Shown here: positions 24,420 through 38,535 of the stretch, piece after piece
Layout of the letters: each line of letters begins with the position of its first letter
Numbering within the stretch: position 1 is the stretch's first letter
Assembly: GCA_965153455.1 (NCBI GenBank)
Contig: OZ234502.1
Span: 6,417,495 to 6,481,494, forward strand
DNA: 64,000 bases
Origin: Sphagnum compactum
Taxonomy: Eukaryota; Bryophyta; Sphagnopsida; Sphagnales
Direction of reading: 5' to 3'
Made by a program: the position numbers and the translations under genes
The notes under the pieces: model-generated
The model's database searches: none
Told to the model about the DNA's origin: nothing
What the model saw: only the letters and a program-made list of their open reading frames with translations

Positions 24420-27400
24420 TCAATTCACCACCAAAATCATGTTAAACATGATTATGAATGTTGTTGTACTCACTCACACTTCCAAATCACCCTTTTGTTA
24501 TCAATTGCTAAGTTTTGAAGATTGAAAAGAACTTGTTGGGTATTCTTTTGGATCTTAATTTTACATTTTGGACCCAATTTTGCTTTATTTTGAATTTTAA
24601 AAAAATCTCTTTATGATATAGACTTCTTATGAATCAATTTACAATCAAAATTAAAGTCAAATCGAATTGAAAATGTGAATTACATAATCTAGAAAATACC
24701 CAACTATAATGGGGTCAAATATTTATAGACTATAATCTAAAGTTGTGGAAGAAAATGGCTTTTAAATATTAAATCCTTTGTCCTTTTAACAAAATTATAG
24801 CTTGATTAGAATTAAAATCTTCAAAATTAAACCTTTGTTCTTTTCAAAATCATGAACTTTCAATAATGTTCAAAAAAACATTAGATGAAGAGACATATTT
24901 TCTCAATAATCCATGTTCAATTATAGGTCAATAAAAGAGATTCAATAGAAAACCACCTCAAATTGGATGATTGGGGAACATGTCTACTAGTTGTTAATGC
25001 AAAACCTCAATGCTTCAAAACTCTAGTGAGAACATAGATCATCTAAGCTCATTTGATGATATTTCATTTCCCAATGTCTAAGGTGCACCTTCCTTTCCCA
25101 CTACTAGTTCATCTAGTTCATTCAACAAAGTTGTGCAATTCAAAATTATAATATGGGAATATTGTTGAAATCGCAAAAATTGAAACAATTTGGCATGTCA
25201 TAAATTGAATAAACTTTTTCAACAAAATGAACCTTTAGTGAGAAAATACATGTATAACATTTCTAATGACAACAAATGAAACTTTTTCAAAATTTGTGAT
25301 AAATATAAACTTGTTTGCTTTTGTCTAAATGCAATGTCATAATGTATAGGTAAGATATGGTGAAATAATTAGTTATAAAACAAATAGACTTGGCGTGGAT
25401 AACATCAAATTCTTGGGAGTTAACCTAAAGCCATCATTGCCTTTTTTTCAATGGGTACATGAGGAATTAGTAATAATCACCTAGCCAAAATCAATTACTC
25501 ACCTATGATCATTCAACAACACCCAAAGTTTAACAAAAGCTCAAAAGTGATGCAACCCCTTGAAAGGGACAAAAAACTCATTGAAAAAACAAAAAAAGAA
25601 ATTGAGCCTACAATGTGAAAAGAACAAATTTGTAAACAAAAGTTCAAATGTTCATTTAAACAAACAAATGCTAGCACAATCTTATTGGATTTTCCACCTA
25701 GATTTATAGTCTATAATAGCTCCAATTTCTAAAAACTTCTTGTCAACTATGCATTTACACACTAACAAACTTTGCCTTGCCACTAAACAATGGCTTAATC
25801 ATAAGGAAAATTTTGCAAACTAAAAAACTATTGATTAAAGAACTTGGTGCAAATCCATGTTTGTGTTAAGACAATTCCAGAATTTGTTTTTCATGAAGTT
25901 TGTGGTGTTGAATGCTTGCTCCTTTTGTATAAAACAAAAAACTTTGATAGGAACAATATCAACCTTGATTTTATGTATTCCAAAAGCTTATGGTTGAAGA
26001 TGGTAGATGAAAAAACTTTGCAATAAAGCCTTGTAAAATAATTGAGTTCATTCGCTTCATACAAAATTGCCTTAAAGTTATGCACCATAGTCATTTTGAA
26101 AAAACTAAATTGCAAATCAAATGTGTTATTTGAAAGCAAGGCATGAACAAATTGCCCAAATACACTTGTGCTTCACAGGAAGCACAAAAGGTGGATGTTT
26201 TCAACACACTCAAATGAAAGTAAAAATTCTCCTCCACATATTTTAGATTAAAATAACCCAAAATTATGGATAAATCATTTTTGAAGCAATCATAACTTCA
26301 TGTTTTAAGAGGGTCCAAACATGATAATAAAAGCCAAGGTTGTCTCCTAAGGTGACTACTTGTTCCAAAATATCCCCAAAATATCCTAGGAATGTTCTAT
26401 TTGAAAATTGAGAAAAGTAAAATTTGACCTAAAAAGGATGTTACAATATACAATTACATAAATATATGTCTATAAGGTTTAAGGTTTAGTTATATAATTT
26501 GCAAAATAATAATAATAGTAATAATAAATGTTATGTGACATATTTGTATTATGCCATGTGTCACAATCTAAAACCATCCAAAATAGACGATAAGGATTCA
26601 TTATCTATTTTTAATTCCAAAATTATGTAAGTTCCAAAATTATTTTCATTTACCACATGTCATTATGTAAGTTGTTGATTTTTATGGTGATATATAGGTG
26701 GCATACAATAGTATACGAATGGTGAAATATTGGTTGACCATTGATTCACACTTGTAACTAATGTCTTATGCAACTTGTTTTATGCAACTAAAATATAGTT
26801 GCAAATGGCAGTTGTTTTTTTCCAATTTTCCTTTAGTGTTAAAGATCTTCCCCCAAAATATGTCATGTTTAAAAAACCTCCCCAAAACTGATCCTTACAA
26901 TGTTTAAATTTTTTTTTGGAATACTTTATTTTCAGTAGATTCATTCCAAATCATATCACATGTTTTCATAATATATTAAAAACATTTTCATGAGTGCTTT
27001 TGAATGACTTGCAACATTAGTGCAATTTTTGACATTAAAACATGAAAATTTTAACATGATTATATTTGCTTTGGCTTTTATTAGTGTGTTTGCACCCATG
27101 AAGCAATTTTCAAGTTCCAAGATAATGCCACATGTTGGCCCTTTGCATTCATCTTTCACTTTGTTCATTGCCATCTTGAAAGCAACCATGGTGACAAGTT
27201 AAAGAAATGTAACACCATCTTGATGTAGATAAGGTACTTGTGTCCATAAAATGGGAATGCAAGATATGTATTGCATCCTCTCCACCATTTAGCTTTTTAA
27301 AAACTAGTGCATGGGAGAGGTGTCACTATTTAGAACCTCTATGTCATTGAAATCATCAAATGAAAAATTGTCAAATTTGGCAAAAAGATCACAATCAAAC

Positions 27401-27517
27401 CTATAGAATTCATGTTGGGCTAACTTGACAAAATCCTTAAAGTTGCACACAAAATGTTCATCTTTGCAAGTTGTGCAATCTTGATGTTGCCACCTTAACC
27501 TTGGGCTCATAAACAAA
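24420..27517. other. AT-rich stretch with unassigned short frames
   Basis: No gene is recognised. Frames at 25844-26026 (plus), 25891-26139 (minus), 26956-27189 (minus) and 27304-27543 (minus) are the longest. The last encodes a peptide with clustered Cys/His near its N-terminus (HQDCTTCKDEHFVCNF) and an acidic Asp/Phe-rich tail. It could be chance or a remnant of an element protein abutting the dispersed repeat at 27518. Confidence 0.3.
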
Positions 27518-27992
27518 TTTAAGGCATGAAAATCCAAGAGCAAGTTGGGAAAGTGTCTTGAGATTTTATCACACTTTCACAAGTGTGGGAGAATGCAAAG
27601 AATTGAGCCCCAAACACTCTCAAGTGAAAAACATTTTGGGAGTTGTAATCTTGTTAGAATCCCAAATATTTGTTATAATAGTGTAGGAAGTAAATGTGGT
27701 TCAAATTGGGCCCCAAATATAACATTGAAATGGCTTTAAACCATAGATATTGAAAGTGGTTTCACATTTTCATTTGGAATAGTGAACTAGGAGTTATTGC
27801 CAAAAAATGACCAAAAGTTAAATTGAAAGTTAAACTTTCAACTATTAAAATGTAGGAAGAATGGGTCAAATGACCTTTTAATTGAACATGTGATACAACA
27901 TTGGAAAATTTTCTTCAAGAATTACAACTTTGCCGTTGAAATCACCTTGATTGGAACTTGTACATGGGAGTTATGAACCCACAAAGTTGCAA
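27518..27992. repeat. Dispersed repeat family B, copy 1
   Basis: It aligns in the same orientation with 59674-60142. Shared landmarks in order are CACTTTCACAAGTGTGGGAG, CTCTCAAGTG, AAATTGGGCCCC, GGGTCAAATGACCT, GTGATACAACATTG and a CCACAAAGTTGC end. The copies are strongly diverged. The second copy lies inside the fossil gene at 57.6-62.3 kb. It is an unassigned repeat of about 470 bp, possibly an LTR fragment. Confidence 0.55.
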
Positions 27993-30900
27993 GATTCATA
28001 ATTTGATGAAATTGGGTATTTTGAAGACTCCTTTTGTTTTAATGCTAAATTAACTTGCCAATTTTTATTTTTGATTGTGATGTTAATGTATTAAAAAACT
28101 ACCTTCACTATTTTAAAAGGATACATAATTATCCCCACTATTTTAAGATAATTTCTAATGATTTCCTCTAAAAGGTTCCATTTATTTTTTTAAAAAATTA
28201 GAATTGTTTCTAAAATGTGAATTGGTAAATGAACTTTGGAAAGATATGGTGAAGAAATTTATGAGACGATAAGGAGACCCATGTATTTATGAGTGATGGA
28301 GAACCCCTTTGATTTTTCATTTTTTAAAAACTAGTTTGCTACGGAATATTTTGGACATGTACTTGGGAGAACTTTGGAATAGAAGGAGATGTGTTTGGAG
28401 GAAGGTAGATATTATTTGTGTTTGCAAATGTATGTACTTACTTTTCTTTTGATGTAAAAGATTGTAGCCTGTTAGATTTTTGTTTTGCATTTACATGTTG
28501 GATGCTAGTTTTAGCCATGGAAGGTATCAACATTGGTGGAAGGTAATCCAAGGAGGTGAGGGCATTATATCCCCTTTGGGACAATTTGTAACAGGGATAA
28601 CATGGTTGAACCAAGATCGTAATTACCTTCCAACACCACATTGATGGTTTTATTTTGTTATTTTCTTTTTATTTTCATGTTGTTGACATTACTTTTTGAA
28701 TGGTATTTTTTGCGTACATGTGGGTAAACCATAATAGACATTATTTTCTTATTTTGTTTTGTTTTCTTACCCAATATCTTCACCTAGTTTTAGTTTGGGA
28801 TTACTAAGAGTGCAAATATACTCCTTCCTATGAGTCTTGGGACTTTTTGCCCTTTTTATGCATCCTTTAACACCAATCATGAGTATATTATAGGATAAAA
28901 AGTGGTGATGTTTTTTTCCAAATTCAAACTATAATGTTTCTAATGAGTTCACTCACCCATGGCTCATCTATGCACCATTTTGGCTTCAACTTGCATTAAT
29001 TACTCTATTTTTTGAATTGTGTAGGTTCATTTTGGCCCCATCTTAGAGCTCCCACCCCCATTTATCTCTTGAAAGCTAGGGAATGTGCCTTGGGTTTGTA
29101 GTTTGTTATAGATGTATGAATCAACAAGAGGTGAAGCACAATAAGGTGATTAAATAATCATGTCATGACAACTTGCTAGATTACCAACTATTGGCCATGG
29201 AACAAAGATGAAATGAATCATTGTAAGCACACAATCAAGCAATGGAATGATGCATGGGAGCCTTTAAATGCATTCCATAATGCATATATAACAATTAACA
29301 CTACCACAATATGTGGCCAAGTTCATTCTATGTTGAGCCTATTCAAGGTTGGGGTTCCAAAAAAAGTAAAAATGACTCAAAGACTTTTGTAAAGCTAATT
29401 TTTGCAAATAACATTTATTTGAAAAAAAATTAAGTGTGAAAAATTGAAAATCCAATTTCAGATAATATTCATGTGACAATAGTGATTTTTAAAATGCATA
29501 CATAATTATGTATCAATATTTTGGCTTATAACCATAAACATAGAAAATCGTAGAAAATCCCAAAATTAGTTTCAGTGGACAACCAAATATGTTTGTTGGC
29601 AAGATTATTTCCTACACATGTGACATGCATCTAAAGCTAGACATTTTGAACCAATTGAACATAATTTTTTCGCATAATGGTTTAAGAACTAAATCATTTG
29701 CCTTGCAGCCCTTTCTTTCAAAATTTCAAAATTTATAATAAAAAAATTTGTATGATTTAATTTTTCATCAAGTTCACCCAATGAACAAGCCAAGACATTT
29801 GAGTGGATGTAGATGACATTTGACTGGCCTTCAACAATTCTCCGATCAAATGATGAGTTCAAATAAGATTGGTGGAGTTGACCATAGACTTTGCAATATT
29901 GAGTCGGTTTGAGGTGTTAAAAGTAAAGATATAACATATATAATTTAGGCCAATTTCACAGTGCGCCAAACCAAGATATATAAACATCATAATTCTATCG
30001 TATTGACCCTAAAAATAAATAAAAAATTTGTGTGTTATTTAATAAAACAAAAATGTACTTTCATAAAATGGGACTTTTTTTGTTGTAGAAAAAGTTTGAA
30101 ATCAATTGTATGACTTTATGCATTCTTTTGTATTACTTAAAAAAAGTTTAGATACTTGAAATAATTAGTTTAAAGGATTCAAAATGACATTTACATTGTA
30201 TTCAAATTATTTTAAAATATTTTTATTAATTTAAAAATACATCATTTTATTTATTGGCATACAACAATCCACTATAATTATAATAATGTAAAATAAACAA
30301 AAATCCAAATTTGTCCTTTGTAGGCTTTTAAAAATAGATCATCCCTTTTTGGTACCCCAATTGTGATACACCTTGTTTCATTATGTTTTAAATGGACTTG
30401 AACAAATTCACCATGGTGAAAGTGGCCAACCCCCTAATGAATGAGAACTAGTTGTTACATGTATAGTGGATCCACTATTAATTAGTTAAATTCATTAATG
30501 TCTAATTCACCATGCTAGTTTTTTAGTTCTTAGATTAGGATAAGAACCCAAGTTTGGCCACTTAAGCTAGGGTGTTGAGGCTAGGTGGCTAGGCCACCTA
30601 GTTTAAGAAGATGGACATTAAGCAAACTAGCATAGGCCCACTTCTTGATTTTCAAAATCCCAAAAAGTTCAAAGTTCAAACCACAAGTCACAATAATTGA
30701 AGATAATCAATTGATGTGAACCCAACAAGCAAAAACATAGACAATTTTAAAAATTTACAAATTGCATGAAACTTTGAACACTCAAAATTAGAGTTGAACT
30801 CTCTTTGAATGTAATGCTTAAATTTGTTAAAAGCATTCCCAATTCCAAATCTAATACACTATAATCCTTAAAAATAAATGAATCATGTCTTCGTTACTAT

Positions 30901-31600
30901 ACATTGCTTGTTCATATGTCGTATCAACATTCGCCCCTCATTAACAAATAGCTCTCAAAATTCATCCAATTTCTAACAACAAATGCAAAGTTGTAAGTTT
31001 GATTCTACAACCACTAAAACTAACGCAACATAATCGTTTTGCAAATTTCAATGTCATCAAAATCCCTAAGCAATATTTTAAATTTATTAATACAAGTGAG
31101 CCTACTAGCAAATCCTAGCCTTCATCACATCACCACTTGGTATGGATGAAAATGAGGAATGCAAGATGTTGAAAAGCTCACTCACTATGGCAATGACAAC
31201 GATGAACAAGGGCCAATAGTGAGAGGGTGACTACCAACTTATAGTTTAGGGTTTGTTGAATGGTGGCAATCATGCTACTTGGCAACAATAACATTAGGTG
31301 AAAAGTTCAAATTAAGTCCCTAGATTTCACCTTTTGGCAAATTTTCACCCAAAAAAACTATCGATTTTGAGGGCCAACCCCCGGATGATTCACATGAGCC
31401 ATTAGAGGCAAAATATTTTGATGAAAGCAATTTAAAAGGTTTATGGTGCCCTTCATTTCTCTCCATCACCCAGGGTGTAATGGTCAAGGCTACAACTTCA
31501 ATAAGCACATTGCCCATTAGAACATTGTAGGAGCTAATAACTAACAGCTCCAATTCATTTGTGGAAGCAAAGTACCGTAGTACCTTGGCCATTTCAACAC
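27993..31600. other. AT-rich gene-free stretch
   Basis: There is no recognisable gene. A short palindrome, CTAGGTGGC paired with GCCACCTAG, lies at 30581-30601. The minus frame at 31320-31592 (90 codons) has an N-terminus that looks compositionally protein-like (MAKVLRYFASTNELELLV) but matches no family I recognise. Confidence 0.35.
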
Positions 31601-34600
31601 ATGTCCGTCAAATAATTAATTAATTTTGAAAAACTCATTTCAACAAATGGAATGTTCCTAAATATTCACTATTATCTTCACAATATTTTTTGATTTGGAA
31701 AAAATAATTTTTGAAAATTTCAACATTTCTGAAAATAATGTAATTAGTGTTGAATTGGCCAAGGTAACTAGGGTATTACAAAACTTCAACAAATTGCCAA
31801 GTTACCACTTAACAAACTATAGACCCATAATTTAATTCACTTTAGGCAATGTTTTTTTTTTTTTTTCCCCCTTCAAATTTGTGAGGTAGGTGGGTTGGCT
31901 ATCATCTTCAAGAGCAGGGTTTCTTTTAAGAATTTTGTGATGTAGCCAAAATGGCCATCATCCAGAAAAGGTTCTAGCCAAATTTGGCTACATACTAGAT
32001 ATGAAAGGTGGAAAAAAAAGAATATTCTTGGCTACGTACTAGAACTTATCATAAAAATTTGGCAATTTGGAAGTTTTTTTTCCTTCAAAATCTGGCAAAT
32101 TTGGGTATTTTTTCCTTGAAAAATCCTTTGTGTAGGTTCAAAATCGTATTTTTCAAGTCTAAATTCGGCGAAACTTCACCAGTAAAAGAATCACTCCATG
32201 ACAAGAGGATTTAGCCAAATTTGGCTTTGGGTCAAAGAGGAAAGTAGAAAAGTTTAGGAATCATGCTATATTTTGGCGACATGCTACAACCTATTGTCTA
32301 AACCTGGTGACTTCAAGTTTTTTTCTCCTCATAATGTGGCAATAGTGGGCCATTTCCACTCCCCCAACAAAACAAGCCTTTGTACATGTCTCAAGGGCCT
32401 TTTTTATTTCCCTCTCTCCAGGTTGCAAAATTTTGCCCCATCTTTGAGTGTAGGGTCACATATTCATTCTCAAACATTCCCCCCAAAAGAGAGGGGAAAA
32501 GAGTTCCATAGGTTAGCCCATAAGGTTTGACATATGTGTTAAGAAAATTAATAATAGTGCGAGAGTTATAACATTGTCACTATGATAATTTACACACAAC
32601 AATGATCGTATTCTCATTATAGTTAGAGGATACCCTTATATTATGGCTCCTGGAGTTTTTATGAGTTCAAAATGTTGCAATTGACGGATTTTTCCTTCCA
32701 TTTGTTTCAAAATAATAATAATAATAATAATAATAATGTTGCAATTGCAATCCATCAACTATAAGTTGTTGTATTCAAAATGTGAATAATTTACGTAATA
32801 GTAGTTACCTATTTTCCTACCTATCTACCTACATATGGGACCTATTATTTCCTACAGAATTGGTTACCAAGGTGAAACCAAATATTTACTCAGTTGAGGT
32901 TCATCCACAGCTGAGTAATAATGGACATCCAGTGGATGGTGCGCTCGTGGGTGCTGGATCACTTTGGTCATAGAGTAGTTGAGGGGGATATATATATGGG
33001 GTCTTCAACAATGGTTGTGTTCACACTAGGCTATGGTGTAGTTAATTGGACCAAAAAGTCCAAATGGACTTCATAATTTGGCACCTGAAGGGGCATGTGT
33101 AGATTGATCTTTTATGATGTATGAATGAATCCCTTGTTATGCACTTGAATGAGACTCTACTCAGATCAGTTTTCAGTTTTCTTCTATTGTTGTCGGCAAT
33201 GTGGGTAGTGTGGAAGAGTTGTGGATTTGATTTGAGAATATCTTTCGTGTGTTGTTAAAGTTTTGTTTTAATTTTCAAGAGGATTTGCTTTGCTTGTTAG
33301 AAGCATTGATCATTGTCTTCATTCATCCCCACACTTGTACACTTCATTTCCTTTGAGACAATGGGGCAATGGGAATTACATGCTTTGACACTGAATTATT
33401 CAAATAATAATTTTTCACCAAATTTTCCAATACCTGAATTATTTTATAGGATTCTATTGTGCTCTTATTATTGTGCTTTTGGCGGCCTTGTAACAACCCA
33501 TGGGAACCATACCCCTAGTTTACTCACCTCCCATTGTTGTTTGCCATTATTCATTACTTCCCCGTCATGACATGACCCCATTGCTTCCTTTGATCTCCTT
33601 GATGTTTGTTAACTAGCATCTTCCTATCCTTTGTTTGTTGTCTACCATGAGGGCATCTCCAACAAACTAGGCTCAAAGTACAACATCAAACAACAAAATC
33701 TAGCAAGCAAGTTGTGTCGCATATCCTTGTCTCCATGAAACACTTTCCATTGTGTTGTGTACATTTGGATGTGTGTTTTGTGGTGCAGAGTGTATGTGAA
33801 ACAACAACCCAAACAAAATCTGACAAAAACAAACAAACACTTCTTCCCTCATGTTAAAGTTGATATTGACATCAGCAGCCCTTTTGGACTGGTGAAAAAA
33901 TTTCACCCAAAATCAGAAATTTGGAAGCAAAGTGAATTTGGAGGGTTTTTTCAACCATCACAAGTGAGAAACCCAAAATAGTAAAGATTGCCAGATTTGT
34001 AGATTTGGTTTCTGGTCAGTGAGTGTGTAGCCATAAATATAAAAGGTTGATTAAGAATGATATGTACGTCATATCCGATCTATAGCCAGATTTGGCTAAA
34101 TCTTCCTAAATGGATGGTCACCCATTTTTTCTGTGTTTGTTCATATGGATGATCGCCACTTAGGCTACATTTAAATATTTGTAAAACTAAAAAACACTGA
34201 TTGACATGGTTCAAGTACATATTAAGGATTACAAAATGTCCTTATTTGTTTATCTTTCTTTTCAGGTTTTCATTGATACAATTGTTTATAGCTTGCTTAT
34301 TCAGTGTCTTGGCCCAAGCAAGAAAGACATTGGATTCAAAAAGCAAGCTTGTTTGTTTGTTTGTTTGTTTGTTTTATCAAGGAACAAGGAATTGGTCTTG
34401 TTGTAGATTGACTATCTGATACAAAGATTTGTTCATTTTATTTCAGACAATTGAGTTCACGAGGATATTTTGGAGCTTAGTTTTTAGCCTACAGTCAATC
34501 ATTTCACAAGCTCCATTTTCAGGTGGCCAACAAGCACTACTATGACATCTGAAGCCACAAACTAACACGTTGACTGATTTTATTATCTATTGCCTCTGCC

Positions 34601-36090
34601 TGGATGGAAGGGAAGGGAAGGGAAGGGGGAAACCGACCACCTAATGATGAAGTTTTTCATTTGGTCCCACATTTTGACAAAAATGTTCACCAGCTGTTAA
34701 TATGATGAAACTGTGAGTTTCCTTTGTTAAGAACTTCATGAAACATTTCATAGGTTAACTTGTTGCTGCTTTGAACTTGCCCATGAGATGGGTGGGTGGG
34801 GGCAAGAGCCACTATCCCATGTGAGAAGCTTGTTTCCCAAGCAAGTGTGCAAAAGACCCATCATTGTCCACGTCTTACAACAACAGTAAAAACAATTATT
34901 TATTCCTACCATAACCAAACCACTGAAAATCTTAGTGTAGTTTAGGGGACCTCCCCAACCACAATTTCTTCGCTCCTCAATATTTCTTATAATTTCTCTG
35001 GAGTTGCTGAGATTTGTATGTTGTGTTTGAATGCATATGGGTTGTCCTTATAATAGTGTACTTGGTTTTTACAAAGCTGCCATCAATGCCTGCCTTTCAC
35101 CCTAGGCTGACCCGAGCTTTGCGTTTGGTTCACAAGGTGGAAGGCTTCCCACCAACAGCCAGCCAGCCCTCAGTTGCTCCCCCTTTAGAATAGAATTCTA
35201 AATTGCACTTCATCAACTTGAATTGTGCCCGGAGATTGACACCCTTGTAATTCTCAAGGTGGGTCTGCAACCTGAAACCTCCCGGTGTAAAAAACCTCCC
35301 TTTGTGTGCAAGTAGTGCACATGGCTGTTGCAGAGTGAGCCAACATCGTGAAGAGCATGCATGTGAGCCACATGCCACTGTGCTAATCCTGTAGTAGTAG
35401 TGCCTTTGACCACTCCTTGCACTGCAGCATGCCATAACATAATAATAGATTAAGAGCTGCAATGAGCAATGTTGCCCACATCCTCAATCCACTAGGATAG
35501 ATTGACCTAGTCACACACAAACCTACAGAAGACTTACATGGTTGGTGAGCCCAGGCTCTTGGTGTTAATCAAAATGGGTACTACCTATTTGGGTTCAAAA
35601 GGAAGTTGGAGAAAATTATTAACAAATAAAATAACTGCAGCAACTCCAATTTTCTGTACATTTTCTGTCCCACATTCTGTGAGCAAAGTGAGGAACAGTA
35701 GTAGTAGTAGTAGTATTTATATATGTGTGTTCAAACACTCTGCATGTTGGGATAAAATTCTAATTGTCAGATCCCAGGTCAGACTCTAGACTCCAATGAA
35801 ACTGCAGCATGTTATCTAACTAACTTGATTTGGGCTCCAGCCTGCTGGAGGTATCTGAGGGGACATTCAAGACTACGTACACATTCTTCATACAGGTAGG
35901 TTATGAAGCAGGCACTGATTCATCATGCTCATGCTAATTGCAACCTTACAAGCAATTAATTAATTACCGCATCACCTACTTGCAAATCCTTGTTTAGATG
36001 GAATTACCCTTAAAGAAGAAGTGAGACGAAGAATTATATTCCCATTGGTTCTAGTCAGTTCCATGTATGCACAAAGTGAGAAGACAACAG
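31601..36090. other. Gene-free stretch with simple repeats
   Basis: The stretch holds short frames only. Words such as TAGCCAAATTTGGCTA (about 31976-31991) and variants (34085-34100) recur near 31.9-34.1 kb and suggest eroded elements. GGGCATCTCCAACAAAC at 33651 resembles the terminus of a PIF/Harbinger MITE like the one at 2161, but the other end was not found. Microsatellites are (AAT)n at 32710-32737, (GTTT)n at 34349-34374, (GGGAA)n at 34606-34629 and (GTA)n at about 35698-35714. Confidence 0.4.
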
Positions 36091-36104
36091 AATGGTCTTG
36101 TGTG

Positions 36105-36265
36105 AACCAAGCACCCACACTCGCTACCATAGCAAAAACCCCAAATTGTTTTTGGTTGCTTCTAAACATGTTTATTATATATGTCCTACCCTAAATCCAA
36201 CTCAAGGTCTCTGAGTCCCAGGTTAGAGAAAAGAGGCCTTATTCGAGAAGGTGTAGGTACCCTGT
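36105..36265. repeat. Dispersed repeat family C, copy 1
   Basis: It shares ordered landmarks with 43861-44062: AGCACCCAC, TACCATAGCAAAAACCCCAAATT, a CAGGTTAGA/CAGGGTTTA stretch and GAGGCCT followed by AAGGTG. The copies are diverged and may be remnants of a short interspersed element. Confidence 0.45.
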
Positions 36266-38326
36266 GTGTGTACGTGGGTGCCAGTTCACCCTGGCCAAAT
36301 AGAGTACCGAATTGATCAGTCCAACCAAAGGGTTGTCCAAATTGTGTAAACTTACGAGCAACTTCCCTTCATTGGAGTTATTACTTGGGATAGAGCTAGA
36401 AAGATTCCTTGCGTAAAAGAAAATTTCAACCCTGTTAACTTTTTTCTCTAGTTCTGATCCTTGCCATGGAGTTGAGTGGAGTGTGGAGCACTGCATACAT
36501 TTTTTATCAACTTCCATATTGAAGGAGGGGGGGAAGGAGGGGATGCAATTAGAAGTTGGATGTCAGCAGCTTCCTTCTGTATCCACTGAGCTCAGCATGA
36601 CTGAAAACCCCTCTTCCTTCCCCCTGGCACATTGCAATATGAGAGAGTAGTACCGTCCCCTCCTGTATGTGCATGCATCTGTGAGTCTTTGTGACACTCT
36701 CAACAATTCCAAGACTATTTCATCCTAAGGTGAATAACTCCTCCCTGTAAGAAGTATAATCCACCACATTCAACACTCAAGAGAATGTGATTTTTCTCAC
36801 AAAAAAAGCCACAACACATGTCTGAGATAAACTTCCCAATTTCATCCATTAGAATGTACAATATGTGGTGTTTATTGTGGCATATATTACAATTAAAATG
36901 GCAATTTGACATTGGGTAATGGCACCTAGTAACATCTGTACAGTAACATCTTAGAGCAAGTCTTCTCTGGTGTTTCAGTTGGATTGTACCAAAATGGCTG
37001 CCTTCCTCTACCAAAATTTTGCATTTCCATCAGAACAATATGTGCTCATATAATTACATTTGAGACTGCAGACTTTCATCATAAGATTTTGCTAATGAAC
37101 AGCATCTGGCATCCTCAGAGAGAAGATTAAGGCATATTGACTTTGGATCATATCCTGTGTGGCTTGATGTCATGGACAATTTTGGTTTAACAGAACACAC
37201 TCACACTGATCTTAGACTGCAGATTTGGAGAAGGCCTGTCAAACTTCAAAGGAGTGTGCACCAACGGGTCAAGTCATATGCAAGAGTTCTATGGTTCCCA
37301 TGTCCCACAATGTCTATAATAGTGGAAGTGAAATTTCCTCCAGATTCAAATCGTTGCTTTGCTGCATTTTGACAACTTTGAAATCTGATTCTAGATTGCA
37401 ATTTCTCACACACATGACCCATAACTTTCAAAGCCTTAAACAATAACACACCTACAAGATGAGCACGGGTGTGGAGGAGGAGGAGGAGCAACATTGACAG
37501 AATGCATGTCAATCTTTGAATTCCAAAGTCCATCAACTACAGAATGCCATAAGCCTGATCCCTATCCATAACATTGTTTGGGGGGGGGGGGGGGGGGGTG
37601 GGCTTATACTCAAAAAAAAATTTGCTATACTGAAAATCACACCAGGTAATCCACAATTCATAAGTAAGAGGGCAACCCATTAGGTCAAACCCTAATTTAG
37701 GGAAATTTTACCCTGTGATTTTGCACAAGAGCACATAGCTGTTGGACCTTGACTCAAGCTGATTTCCTTTTTTTTTTTTACACCCAACTATATTTTATTC
37801 TCAAAGGGGCATGGTGGATCCATGCTTCAGCTGTAGTCTCTCTATCATGATGATCTAGTGCAGATGTATTGCTACATGCACAGTTAGTTTGACAACAGGT
37901 TGGATCTGAAGACTTGCCTTTAACAAGCAAGCTCGCTTTCCCCAAGTGCCTGCCTGCCTGAGTACAACTACTTCTTAACCTGCAGATTTCAAAGATGTCA
38001 AATTAGTGATTTCCAAGGGCTTAGATGTGTTGTGTGCCAGATCTTGGGACTAGAGTGCATGGCAAGAATTTTTTCAAGTGGCAAGTTGGCTTAGTGAAGC
38101 TGGTGCAATTGTTTAATATATCCCAAACTGCTTCAAAACTCTGTTTCTGGAATACTTATAAAGGTGGTTGGTTGTCTGGACGTTACCACCACAAGGCTTG
38201 AAGGTAAAGGCTTGTTGACTGGGTCGTGGAGTCCCAGGCTCTCAGCACATATGGCATTCTGCATGGATAAGATTGGCTGTCACAACAATTCACACAGTTT
38301 GTCACAAACAATTTACCTTCAATGTG
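36266..38326. other. Gene-free stretch
   Basis: Short unrelated frames on both strands show no recognisable domain. A G19 tract is at 37580-37598 and a TCC-rich run (GGAGGAGGAGGAGG) lies near 37475-37488. Base composition is less AT-biased than in the deserts to the left, but no gene signature was found. Confidence 0.4.
37580..37598 (+). repeat. Poly-G tract (G19)
   Basis: Nineteen consecutive G, the longest homopolymer in the window, are followed shortly by a run of nine A. It could form a quadruplex, and its length is likely to be error-prone in the assembly. Confidence 0.9.
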
Positions 38327-38535
38327 GACACAAAATGGTGACCATGGGGTGGATGAAAACTAGGACCTGGGGACCAGATGGGTGCACTGGAGTATAAAGA
38401 GTTGAAGTGTACAAGTCAAGAAAATTTTGACACAAAATGGTGGCCATGAGGATGATGACAACCAGCAACAGAGGTAACCAGATGGCAGGAAAATCCTATG
38501 AAAGAGTTGGAAAGTGTACAAGTCAAGAAAATTGG
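38327..38535. repeat. Tandem duplication (about 102-105 bp)
   Basis: Two copies begin GACACAAAATGGTGRCCATG at 38327 and 38429. Both end with GTGTACAAGTCAAGAAAATT (38408 and 38513). The middles have diverged by substitutions and indels. Confidence 0.75.

Noticed and set aside
24405-24425. tRNA or SINE B box
   Set aside because: GGTTCAATTCA resembles a B box, but there is no A box at the right distance and no cloverleaf stem; the local hairpin explains the symmetry.
31320-31592. 90-codon minus-strand frame as a gene
   Set aside because: Composition is mildly protein-like, but there is no domain, no splice context and no recognisable relatives.
33651-33667. Second PIF/Harbinger MITE end (GGGCATCTCCAAC)
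   Set aside because: The opposite terminus and a TTA/TAA duplication were not found, so it is not called as an element.
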